From Lucifugimonas sp038150225 (lineage in GTDB: Bacteria > Chloroflexota > Dehalococcoidia > Lucifugimonadales > Lucifugimonadaceae), in assembly GCA_038150225.1 (NCBI GenBank), contig JAYQWG010000008.1:1-59735 (forward strand): DNA of 59,735 nt, read 5' to 3'. The notes below the pieces were generated by a model. That model saw only the letters and a list, made by a program, of their open reading frames with translations, had not been told where the DNA came from and ran no database searches. Below, in pieces: positions 51,597-59,735 of this stretch; position 1 is the stretch's first letter; each line of letters begins with the position of its first letter. The position numbers and the translations under genes are program-made.

Positions 51597-53591
51597 ATGA
51601 ATTCTCAGGGCTTGATTCAAAGACCTGGAATCGGTTACTCATCGACTGTTCCAGGTTTTCTTGAGACCGACACCGACGCGATAACGGGAGCTCTTTCAAA
51701 CGCGGCCGCCAGTCGCATGAGCACCGGTTCAACTGAACACGCTCAAATAATCGCGTGGAGCGAGTCCATTGGTTGGCTGAAACGTTCCTTGGCTCCACTT
51801 GTATCCTCGGAACCTGACAGCTCAGGTTGGGTAATTTGCCTTTAGTACGAAATCCCCCGCAGATCAGGACGAATTGACTGTACGTTGATCGCGCGTGGAG
51901 TCGTGTTCGTCATCGAGTTTAAACATGACACAGCAGATCAACTAGCCAGGTTACAAGTCGAAGACTATGGAATGGAACTTACAACGTTTCATCGAGAGTC
52001 TAGGCATTTTCCGATCATCCCGATTCTGTGCACGGGGACTGTGCGTGAGGACCGTCACGTAACACCCAGCTTTAAGAGCGGCTATGTCAATCGGGTCTCG
52101 GTCACGAATCCGACCTCGCTTGCCAGGGCAATCTCCATTGGTATCGACGGCTCACAAAGACGATCAACTCTTGAAGATGGAGTTAGTTGGACTGAATCAC
52201 CTTATGAACCCATACCAACGATTGTTGAAGCGGCCTCTACGTTGTTTGCAGGACATAGTGTTGACGATATATCCCGCACTGATTCGTCGATCGAAGATCT
52301 CAATAGAGTTAGATTTACACTGGAGTCCATTGCTCGAGATTCCGTCAGTTCGGGATCAAAAGCGATTTGCTTCGTAACCGGCGTTCCAGGTGCTGGCAAG
52401 ACATTAGCAGGGCTGAGCATCGCTCACTCAGAACAATTTGATCGCGCAACTTTTTTGAGTGGGAACGGACCGCTTGTAAAGGTCCTCTCAGAATCTTTGA
52501 AACGAGATTTGATGTCTCGAACTGGTGTGAAGTCTGATGTCTCCAAGAGAGAAGCTACAACCTTTATTTCAAACGTCCACGTTTGGTTAAAAAATTATCT
52601 AGAAGCTGACACTAATAATCCTCCGTTCGAACGAATGATCGTGTTCGACGAAGCCCAGCGAGCGTGGGATTCTGATCAGTCTTGGAGGAAGTTGCGTCGA
52701 TCATCTTCTGAACCAGAAGACATCCTCGGTGTCATGAATCGCCACGAGGGATCGTGCGTAGTTGTGGCACTGGTTGGAGGTGGTCAAGAAATCAACACAG
52801 GGGAGGCAGGCTTGGCCGAATGGGGTCGAGCTCTTTCTGACAAATTCAAGAACTGGAAAGTTTACGCAGCCCCAGAGGCTGTCGAGGGTGGCGGTAGCAC
52901 CGCGGGATCGACATTATTCGATGGTTCCCGGCGGAACGATACGGTGATAACGCGAAATCTTCATCTACGGGTGTCTAAACGAACCGTTCGAGGAGACACT
53001 ATCACTACTTGGGTTGAGCACGTTATCAAGGGAGACAGTCGATCAGCAAAGGCAATTGCATAGAATGATGATTACTACCCATTGGTAATTACGCGAGACC
53101 TCTCAAAAGCAAAAGAGTGGCTCAAATCTCAGGCAAAAGGACTGAGGCGTTCTGGGCTTGTTGCTAGTTCAGGCGCCAGACGGCTGAGCCCGCACGGAAT
53201 CAACGTTGTTGAGGACATCAGTAACGAAAACTGGTTTCTAAATCCCAAAGGCGATATTCGATCATCCACACACCTTGAATTAGTCGCCACAGAATTTTCG
53301 GTTCAAGGACTAGAACTGGATTGGACAGGATTGTGTTGGGGTGCAGATTTTCGATTTCGCGACGGCCAATGGCAGGTGTGGAATCTTAGCGGAACGAAAT
53401 GGCAGAAGGTCAAATCCGCAGACAAGCTAACATTCGTTCCCAATAAGTATCGAGTACTACTGACCCGAGCCAGAGAAGGACTGATCGTTTTCTGTTCACC
53501 AGGTGACAAGGATGATATGACGAGGCTTCCAGAATTTTACGACGGGACCTATGACTACCTCGTCGGTTGTGGGATGCAACCGATTGACTAA
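51597..53591 (+). pseudogene. DUF2075 ATPase/helicase-like protein interrupted by two in-frame TAG codons
   Basis: 664 codons from ATG 51597, with TAG at codon 83 (51843-51845) and codon 489 (53061-53063). The frame stays the same across both. The N-terminal part reads YEIPRRSGRIDCTLI then VFVIEFKH, a nuclease-like block. The middle holds Walker A GVPGAGKT (262-269) and Walker B MIVFDEAQRAW. The end has ITRDLSKAKEWL, GLVASSGARRL, EFSVQGLELDW and YRVLLTRAREGL, the DUF2075 helicase motifs. Homologs usually have Glu before YEIPRR, so GAG to TAG is likely. Function is unproven. Pseudogene, sequence error or readthrough are all open. Confidence 0.8.
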
Positions 53592-53738
53592 AACTCGCGA
53601 AGTAGATTCAACTACGAGCACTCACCGAAATTTCACCTCCTGTTTTACAGGTTGAGAGTTAGAATCGATCAGTGGTCATTCGCAAGAGTGGCCACTTATT
53701 GATTTAGAACCAAAATCCCGCACGAACGGAGCGCTCCT

Positions 53739-54839
53739 GTGAGCACCCAGAACCAACCTAACCTTCGAATTCCAGGTCCGGTTCCACTGCCCGACGACGT
53801 ACTCGAACTCGCCGGTCGGCAGATGATCAACCACCGTGGACCTGAATACGCCGACATGCTCGAACGAATGTCAGCGAACTTGAAGACGGTGTTCATGACG
53901 AAGAACGATGTGTACTTCATCACTTCGTCGGGTACGGGTGCGATGGAAACCGCTGTCGTAAACACAATCTCTCCCGGTGACAAAGTGCTCTCTATCATCA
54001 TTGGAACATTCGGTGAACGGTTCGCAGAGATCGCCGAAGCCTACGGTGGAGACGTAACCCGGCTTGAGTTTGATCTTGGTCAGGCAGCAGATCTCGATAA
54101 GGTTCGAGAGACGATTCAGAGCATTTCCAACCTCAAAGCAGTTGTGTTCACCCACAACGAAAGTTCAACCGGTGTTTCCAACCCACTCGAAGACCTTTGT
54201 AGGGTCATTCACGAAGAGTCTGATGCCCTGATCCTCGTGGACGCCGTTTCCAGCGCTGGTGGAGTCCCAATAGCAGTAGATGCGTGGGGCATCGACGTCG
54301 TTGCAACTGCTTCTCAAAAGAGCTGGATTTCACCACCTGGAATTTCGATGGTCACCTTCTCAAAGAAGGCATGGGAAGCCCACGCAAAGTCCACTACTCC
54401 GAAGTACTACCTCGACATTCAACAGTACGAGGATTATCTGCAGATCGGACAGCCGCCGTTCACACCGTGCCTTCCAGCAATGTTCACTCTCGAAGTCGCA
54501 CTGCAATCGATGGTCGATGAGGGAATCGAGAACGTTTTTGCACGACATCACGATGTGGCAGAGCACACCCGTGCAGGAGCGAAGGCCCTTGGGCTCGAAC
54601 TTCTTCCCGACCCTCAGTACGCATCGAACACCGTGACAGCGATCAAGCTACCTGAAGGACTCGATGGCAAAGCCTTCCTGTCATCGGTAGAGAAGAACTA
54701 CAACGTGGTGCTCGGTGGTGGGCAAAAATCGCTGGCTGGAAAGATTTTCCGAGTTGGTCACATGGGCTGGGTCGAAACTGCACATATTGATGAAGCACTG
54801 AAAGCTGCAGAAGAAACCCTCAACAGCATGACGTCGTAA
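53739..54839 (+). CDS. Class V aminotransferase, alanine/serine-glyoxylate type
   Basis: 366 residues. PLP enzyme; the pocket has SSGTGAMETA, DAVSSAGG (Asp168) and Lys194 in ATASQKSW, which forms the Schiff base. The substrate end KIFRVGHMGWV is typical of serine-glyoxylate and alanine-glyoxylate aminotransferases, which link photorespiration-like glyoxylate or serine metabolism. GTG at 53739. It starts about 150 bases after the interrupted DUF2075 gene and is a separate unit. The Sec-containing lipoprotein follows 64 bases later. Confidence 0.92.
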   Translation: MSTQNQPNLRIPGPVPLPDDVLELAGRQMINHRGPEYADMLERMSANLKTVFMTKNDVYFITSSGTGAMETAVVNTISPGDKVLSIIIGTFGERFAEIAEAYGGDVTRLEFDLGQAADLDKVRETIQSISNLKAVVFTHNESSTGVSNPLEDLCRVIHEESDALILVDAVSSAGGVPIAVDAWGIDVVATASQKSWISPPGISMVTFSKKAWEAHAKSTTPKYYLDIQQYEDYLQIGQPPFTPCLPAMFTLEVALQSMVDEGIENVFARHHDVAEHTRAGAKALGLELLPDPQYASNTVTAIKLPEGLDGKAFLSSVEKNYNVVLGGGQKSLAGKIFRVGHMGWVETAHIDEALKAAEETLNSMTS

Positions 54840-54903
54840 ATATCTTTGGTGGTTGACGGAACCACCGCTTTTCCTCGACACAAAACCGATTGCAACAGGT
54901 GCG

Positions 54904-55740
54904 ATGAACAGAAGTAAATATTTCCTTTCGTTCATCGCACCTTTGTCTTTAATGCTGGTTGTGATCGCTTGTGGTTCAGAAACTGCAAGTTCTCCGTCCA
55001 ACAATCAACCTGACGCCGTTGATCCCCTGCAACAAGCATCTGGCTCAGATTCGTCTCCAAGTGGGAATAGCGACTCGTACGGTTCAGGCAGCGCCATGAC
55101 CGACGACGAGAAAACGGGAGAATCTGGAGACCCAGTTTCTTCAGACGATCTGTTGAATGAGGCAACACCAATATCAAGAGCCCGATCTTCGGGAAGCACT
55201 GCTCAACAGTCGACCAGTCCCGAGCCTGTCGATCCGCCTGAAGCCTCTCAACCAGATCCCGATCCGGCCGTAACGCAGCCTGTCGTCGATTTCGCACCAG
55301 ATTTCTATCTAGCTTCTGTTCAAGGTCCAGCCCATCGCCTTTCCGACTACCGTGATAACCAACCCGTCGTCGTCGTTTTCTATCGCGCTTTCTGGTGAAC
55401 TCACTGCAAGAAGCAACTAGTTGAGTTGCAATCAAATATTGACTCGGTTCGAGCAACTGGTGCTGAAGTTTTAGCGATAAGCACCGATGATTTGAACGGT
55501 CCGGCGGGTCTGGCGGCTTCGCAAGGTTTTGAATTCCCAATTCTGTACACATCTGGGGATCCAAGCACACCTAAGGATTATGGCGTGTTCAATCTCCATG
55601 GAGACGGTCTTGCTTCGGCATCGGTTTTCCTCATTGGAACCGACGGCTCAATTGCGTGGGAGAGCATTGGAGAACGCTACACTCACCAGGTACCTGCTTC
55701 AGAAATCGTGAAGCAAATCAACAACCTCGGTGGTGCATAG
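54904..55740 (+). CDS. Probable selenocysteine-containing thioredoxin-fold lipoprotein (UxxC)
   Basis: 278 residues when TGA at 55396-55398 is read as Sec165. The frame reads VVVVFYRAFW, TGA, THCKKQLVELQ, so the TGA is exactly where the first Cys of the AhpC/TSA-like CxxC motif belongs; Cys168 is the second. The stem gcaact/agttgc (55413-55429) starts 15 bases after the TGA with its loop 21-25 bases away, the place of a bacterial SECIS. The signal peptide ends at lipobox Cys23, followed by a long Ser/Pro/Asp-rich linker and the redoxin domain (about 130-275). ATG 54904; an upstream frame to 54853 is ignored. SelA, SelB and tRNA-Sec are not in the window. Confidence 0.85.
55413..55429 (+). promoter_or_regulatory. 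Candidate bacterial SECIS hairpin
   Basis: Stem gcaact (55413-55418) with agttgc (55424-55429) and a five-base loop agttg. It lies 15 to 31 bases after the in-frame TGA, the usual distance for bacterial SECIS elements, and the loop contains G and U. It is within the coding frame, as expected. The stem is short, so structure prediction would help. Confidence 0.5.
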
Positions 55741-55743
55741 GTT

Positions 55744-56334
55744 CTGGCTCGTTCACATATCGCATACATAGTTCCGTTGTTGGTAGTAGCGTTGATAGGG
55801 TTTGGCTGCTCTCCAGACCCAGAACCAACGCCAACCACCGAACCTACTCTCGTACCGACATCAGCACCGACTTTCGGTGGCATCCCCGTACTGAATGCTG
55901 AAACTATCGACGGCAAAGTGCTCAACATTTCTGAGTTGATTGGCACTAAGCCGCTTTGCGTTGTGTTTCTCCCGACAGCGACAAATGCCTGGGATCTTGA
56001 GCAAGCAGCTGAAATTCAAACCTCTTTTTCGAGCTTTGCAAAGTACGACACACAGGTAGTGGCGATAGTCTCCGACTGGCCAACGACGGTGAAAAACATG
56101 CAAGAGCAACTCGGAATCGAGTATCCGCTGGTTGCCGATCCGTTGGGAGTCCTTGCCATCGAATGGGATGTGTTCAACTTGATCGGCACCGAAAAAGGTG
56201 GTCCTGCCAGCTTTGTAATCGACGCGTTCGGAAACCTGGCAGCGCGATCGTTGGCTGGTGCGAACGAAGATCGTCCCTCGATCGAAGAGGTCCTGAGGGT
56301 GATCGAGGAATCCGCGAGAGCCGGAGCTGCCTAG
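55744..56334 (+). CDS. Thioredoxin-fold lipoprotein without redox cysteines
   Basis: About 196 residues. The first canonical start, TTG 55774 or 55777, leaves an 11 to 12-residue hydrophobic stub with no positive residue. The frame back to the previous stop reads LARSHIAYIVPLLVVALIGFGC, a proper lipoprotein signal with lipobox Cys22, so CTG 55744 is proposed. A Pro/Thr/Glu linker leads to a redoxin domain: NAETIDGKVLNISELIGTKPLCVVF, QLGIEYPLVADPLGVLA, PASFVIDAFGN. Where the CxxC would be it reads PTATNAWD, with no Cys. It is a paralog next to the Sec protein, so may act as a partner or regulator rather than an enzyme. Confidence 0.7.
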   Translation: MARSHIAYIVPLLVVALIGFGCSPDPEPTPTTEPTLVPTSAPTFGGIPVLNAETIDGKVLNISELIGTKPLCVVFLPTATNAWDLEQAAEIQTSFSSFAKYDTQVVAIVSDWPTTVKNMQEQLGIEYPLVADPLGVLAIEWDVFNLIGTEKGGPASFVIDAFGNLAARSLAGANEDRPSIEEVLRVIEESARAGAA

Positions 56335-57626
56335 AGGATGTCCTGGAACTGCTGGATTACGGCTCCAGCGGGTGGTTTCGGGTAGAAGTTCGTCGCCTTT
56401 GCTGGCAGCCGCCAACCCCTGGTTACGATCGACACGAACTCATCGAGCGGGACCGGGCGCATTATGAACGCAAGTTCAGCCTCACCACTTTCCAGTTGGC
56501 GAGCAATGAGACCAGAATCGTGATGCGGGCTAATGATCGCTTCTTCCCGCTCATTTGATATTGCTTGCTTTAGAAGTTGGCTATGAAGCCTCGAGTATTC
56601 GGAGTTATTGAGAGCATTCTCTACCTCTGGTAGATCGCGCATTCGAGAGACATGGAATTTGCCTTCCTCCAGTCCATAGAGACCGAAAACGACCTCATCG
56701 CCTTCACGTTCTCCAAGAGCAACGGAAAATTGGTCGACGTGACTGCGCAGATCAGATCCCGCGGTTGGGACCCACTCGGTCAGCTCGCAAGATGAACGAA
56801 GCAATGACTTCAAGTTTTCCAACTCGTCGTGAGTCGGTGACTCAATCAAGCGGTGGTATCCACGTGTAATCAGTCCCGGTTCATCAAACGACACCATCAA
56901 CATCATTCTGAAGTTGATCGACTCATCGGCTTCGACTTCTCGTTCCGACCGAACACTGCTCCTGTAACGCAGAGCAGCTTCGTAACGGTGATGACCGTCA
57001 GCGATGAACACCTGAGCGTCTCTTAGTGCGTTCTGAATCACCTCAATGGTGCCGGGATCTGACACCCGCCACATGCGAAGTTGCGGCATGTCTGGTGGAT
57101 TGAACACAACAGTTGGTGGACCACCGGCAATTGCGCGAATGATGTTCCCAACTGAAGACCGCAAATCGTCTCGGTATATAACGAGTAACGGGCTGTAGTT
57201 GGACTGAGCAGCCCCCATGAGCTTGACCCGGTCGGCAACCCATTCAGAGCGAGTCCCTTCGTGAGGGAGTATCACTTGCTGGTCGTAGTCTTCAAGTCGC
57301 ACTGCTGAAACGAACCCGCGTCGGAACAATTTTTGCCCCTGGTACTCGAATTCTTCTTCAGTGACATAAATCGAAAAAGCTTCGTCTTGTTTCAAGACGC
57401 CTGATTTCGTCCACTCCTGCCGAGTAGTAGCAGCCTGCTCGTAGGGATCGTCGGTCAAACCTCGTCGAGTCAGTTCAAGTCGAACGATGTTGTACTCCGA
57501 ACGTTCGTACAGTTCCTGCTGTAACTTCGGAGTAATCACGTCGAAAGGAGGGCAAATGTGCATGCTTACATCGCCCGCAATATCGGGGTTGTAGCGCACT
57601 GCTTTGAATGGACGAATCTCTGCCAT
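56331..57626 (-). CDS. DUF1015 family protein
   Basis: 431 residues, full length for the family. Conserved blocks: the N-terminal MAEIRPFKAVRYNP, CPPFDVITPKLQQ, the HEGTRSEWVADRVKLM stretch with YSPLLVIYRD, and the FIADGHHRYEAALRYR motif, which is the signature His-rich loop. The family is described as conserved and uncharacterised, often a single-copy gene in Chloroflexota and other bacteria. ATG at 57626. It overlaps the end of the Trx-like gene by four bases on the opposite strand and diverges from ligA across 175 bases that contain a possible TATACT box near 57753. Confidence 0.9.
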   Translation of the reverse strand: MAEIRPFKAVRYNPDIAGDVSMHICPPFDVITPKLQQELYERSEYNIVRLELTRRGLTDDPYEQAATTRQEWTKSGVLKQDEAFSIYVTEEEFEYQGQKLFRRGFVSAVRLEDYDQQVILPHEGTRSEWVADRVKLMGAAQSNYSPLLVIYRDDLRSSVGNIIRAIAGGPPTVVFNPPDMPQLRMWRVSDPGTIEVIQNALRDAQVFIADGHHRYEAALRYRSSVRSEREVEADESINFRMMLMVSFDEPGLITRGYHRLIESPTHDELENLKSLLRSSCELTEWVPTAGSDLRSHVDQFSVALGEREGDEVVFGLYGLEEGKFHVSRMRDLPEVENALNNSEYSRLHSQLLKQAISNEREEAIISPHHDSGLIARQLESGEAELAFIMRPVPLDEFVSIVTRGWRLPAKATNFYPKPPAGAVIQQFQDIL

Positions 57627-57801
57627 AAGGTGTTTGCCACAAGTAGATGGTTTCAGGACAAGGATTGAGTATAGTCCCGTAACGGTGATTTGAACTTGTC
57701 TTGGAACCTTCTCAAGCCGGTTTTAGTCGCAAGCAATTAGAGTCTCCGTTGCTATACTCGATTTCACTTCGAGCATCACCCCGAACCACTCCACCCAATC
57801 G

Positions 57802-59735
57802 ATGGGAACAGGCAAATCCCCGTTGACCGAGAACAAGTCCAACCTTCAAATGTCGTTTGATTCGAACTCGGAGTCTGATCCCAAAAACCGAGCCCAGGTG
57901 TTGCGAGACGAACTTACTCGCGCCAATCACCTTTACTACGTCGAGAACGCGCCTGAACTCACGGATGCTGAATGGGATGCCCGACTTCAGGAATTGATTG
58001 CACTCGAAGAGGCAAATCCTGAGTTGAAAACGCCTGATTCGCCTACGCAGCGAGTCGGTGCACCGCCTGCGGACGGGTTTGAGGAAGTAGTTCATCCGGT
58101 ACCGATGCTCTCACTCGGCAACGTGTTCAACGAAGATGGGCTACGCGCCTGGTTCAAGCGAGCACTCGATTTCCTTGAGCTTGAGTCCGCTCCACTTGTT
58201 TGTGAACTAAAGATCGACGGATTGGCACTTGCGATTACATACAGGGATGGACTGCTTGAGCGAGCTGCGACACGCGGCGATGGTCTACGTGGAGAAGATG
58301 TAACAGCAAACGTGCGGACCATTCGAACGGTGCCGCTAAAACTGGAAGGCGAGGCCCCGCCCGTTATTGAGCTCCGCGGTGAGGTTTACCTTCCGAACTC
58401 GAAGTTTGCCGAGTTGAACGCCGAGCGCGAAGGGGCAGGACTTCCAACCTATGTAAACCCACGAAACTCAGCGTCGGGGTCACTTCGACAACTCGATTCT
58501 TCTGAGACTGCCAAACGTCCGCTCGACATGTTCTTTTACTCAATGGGCTACATCGAAGGTGCTGAAGAACCAACGAGCCATATCGCGACCCTTAGACAAA
58601 TCGCGGACTGGGGTGGCAAGACCAACGAGTGGACTCGTACTGCTGAGTCGATTGACGAGGCAATTGCTGCTATTCACAACGCAGGTGAAGTGCGGGAGTC
58701 GCTGGATTACGGCATCGATGGAGTCGTAATCAAAATCGACTCGCTCGATCTACAACGACGGCTCGGATACGCAGGTCGCGATCCCCGATGGGCAATCGCC
58801 TACAAATTCCCGGCAGAAAAAGCCGAGACGACGCTGAAAGCAATCCATGTGAATGTTGGGCGCACCGGTGCCCTGACACCATGGGCTGAACTCGAACCAG
58901 TAATAGTTGGCGGAGTCACCGTGGGTCGAGCGACACTCCACAACAAGGACGAAATTAACCGCAAGGATTTCCGAGCTGGCGACCGGGTAATCATCCAGCG
59001 TGCCGGTGATGTCATTCCGCAAGTTGTCGAAGTTTCGCCAAACAACAAACGTGGAAACGATTCCAACCCATACGAGTTTCCTGAGACTTGCCCTTCCTGC
59101 GACTCTCCAACGGTTCAATCAGAGGATGAAGCGGTAACACGCTGTGTAAACGGGGCGTGCCCTGCCCAGTTCGAACGACTCTTGGAGCATTTTGCGTCGA
59201 GGGGAGCAATGGACATTGAGGGTCTGGGTGAACGTGTCGCCCAGGACCTGCCACGGCTCGGCTTCGTAAATTCGATTGCCGATCTTTACCGTCTAAAGGA
59301 TCGCCGAGGTGATCTACTCGAGCTGGACAAGATGGGTGAAACCCGTGTCGATAATCTACTGAACGCCATCGAAGCGACACGAGAACGTCCGTTTTCACGT
59401 TTGTTGTTCGCACTTGGTATTCCTGGTGTTGGGTCGGAAAGTGCGGAGTGGTTTTCTCGTCGATTCAAGAGCCTTGAAGGCCTAACTGCCGCAACTGAAG
59501 AGGAGCTGATCGCTATTGATGGCGTTGGTCCAATCATGGCGCAGACGGTGTTCGAATATCTTTCGTTGGATCACAATCAGGAACTGATCCGTTCATTGAT
59601 CGAACTTGGCATCAATCCAATTGATGACACACCCGAACCTTTCGCTGACCACCCAGCGAATGGTGTGACATTCGTGGTTACAGGTCGACTTGAGACTATG
59701 TCACGCTCTGAAGCTCAAAATCGAATCAAGTCGCT
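57802..59735 (+). CDS. ligA: NAD-dependent DNA ligase (5' part, cut by the window edge)
   Basis: At least 644 residues, incomplete at the right edge. Seals nicks in DNA using NAD. Domain order: Ia (ELTRANHLYYVENAPELTD), adenylation with the Lys of CELKIDGLA (Lys137 from this start), an OB fold (VGRTGALTPWAELEPV), a zinc finger (CPSCDS, CVNGACPAQ) and helix-hairpin-helix repeats (MGETRVDNLL, GIPGVGSESA, IDGVGPIMA). The BRCT domain starts at VTFVVTGRLE and is truncated. ATG 57802 is the longest start; ATG 57850 is equally possible. No ribosome-binding site is clear at either. Confidence 0.95.
   Translation, partial: MGTGKSPLTENKSNLQMSFDSNSESDPKNRAQVLRDELTRANHLYYVENAPELTDAEWDARLQELIALEEANPELKTPDSPTQRVGAPPADGFEEVVHPVPMLSLGNVFNEDGLRAWFKRALDFLELESAPLVCELKIDGLALAITYRDGLLERAATRGDGLRGEDVTANVRTIRTVPLKLEGEAPPVIELRGEVYLPNSKFAELNAEREGAGLPTYVNPRNSASGSLRQLDSSETAKRPLDMFFYSMGYIEGAEEPTSHIATLRQIADWGGKTNEWTRTAESIDEAIAAIHNAGEVRESLDYGIDGVVIKIDSLDLQRRLGYAGRDPRWAIAYKFPAEKAETTLKAIHVNVGRTGALTPWAELEPVIVGGVTVGRATLHNKDEINRKDFRAGDRVIIQRAGDVIPQVVEVSPNNKRGNDSNPYEFPETCPSCDSPTVQSEDEAVTRCVNGACPAQFERLLEHFASRGAMDIEGLGERVAQDLPRLGFVNSIADLYRLKDRRGDLLELDKMGETRVDNLLNAIEATRERPFSRLLFALGIPGVGSESAEWFSRRFKSLEGLTAATEEELIAIDGVGPIMAQTVFEYLSLDHNQELIRSLIELGINPIDDTPEPFADHPANGVTFVVTGRLETMSRSEAQNRIKS

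Noticed and set aside
51597..53591. Pyrrolysine as explanation for the two TAG codons
   Set aside because: No pyl genes are in the window, TAG is used as a normal stop in many genes here, and the family has no known Pyl site. Left open only as general suppression.

Overview
The window looks like a chromosomal contig of an aerobic bacterium, most probably Chloroflexota of the SAR202/Dehalococcoidia type. That placement is inferred from several things seen together: lipoproteins with long Ala/Pro/Thr linkers, several enolase-superfamily paralogs beside sugar-acid genes, heme A synthesis genes (aerobic terminal oxidase), a fused AccD-AccA and frequent TTG starts. No rRNA, tRNA, CRISPR array or insertion sequence was recognised. 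A marker-gene tree would be needed to prove the taxon.

Layout. 1-9776 is housekeeping on the plus strand: yceD-rpmF-fabD-nusB-acpP, then uracil-DNA glycosylase, RNase J, FtsK and an AccD-AccA fusion. 9773-11495 (minus) holds a HAD phosphatase and a D-2-hydroxyacid dehydrogenase. 11570-14887 is a thiamine operon led by a TPP riboswitch with an attenuator (thiG-thiE-thiS) and followed by an MFS transporter. 15057-20583 has a cupredoxin-like lipoprotein and an oligopeptide-type ABC importer lacking ATPase genes. 20941-33879 is a catabolic and transport island with three enolase-superfamily enzymes, a DapA-fold protein, an HpaI-type aldolase, an SDR, a metallophosphoesterase, a PIG-L deacetylase, a HAD phosphatase and three related MFS proteins. 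33939-41333 carries DUF2851, a small membrane protein, tsaD, a zinc ribbon, a sortase, ctaA-ctaB and an alpha/beta hydrolase. 41346-42637 is infC-rpmI-rplT (minus), divergent from ftsH. 45055-51548 holds an MBL hydrolase, a CPBP protease, trpA, aroH, an aromatic leader peptide, a DAHP synthase, ribF and tyrS. 51597-59735 holds an interrupted DUF2075 ATPase, an aminotransferase, a probable selenoprotein and its Cys-less paralog, DUF1015 and a truncated ligA.

Most notable signals. (1) At 55396-55398 an in-frame TGA occupies the first redox position of a CxxC-type motif in a thioredoxin-fold lipoprotein, with a small hairpin just downstream; this is a strong selenocysteine candidate. (2) A 42-residue peptide with 6 Tyr and 3 Phe ends 130 bases before the DAHP synthase gene and looks like an attenuation leader. 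(3) Three other genes (PIG-L deacetylase, DUF2851, DUF2075) are broken only by in-frame TAG or TAA codons, four in all, with no frameshift. (4) Several genes appear to need starts other than ATG/GTG/TTG: infC (ATA or ATT), an MFS gene (ATT), a small membrane protein (ATT), another MFS gene (CTG) and a lipoprotein (CTG). (5) The two promoters of the ABC importer share a motif next to their -35 boxes.
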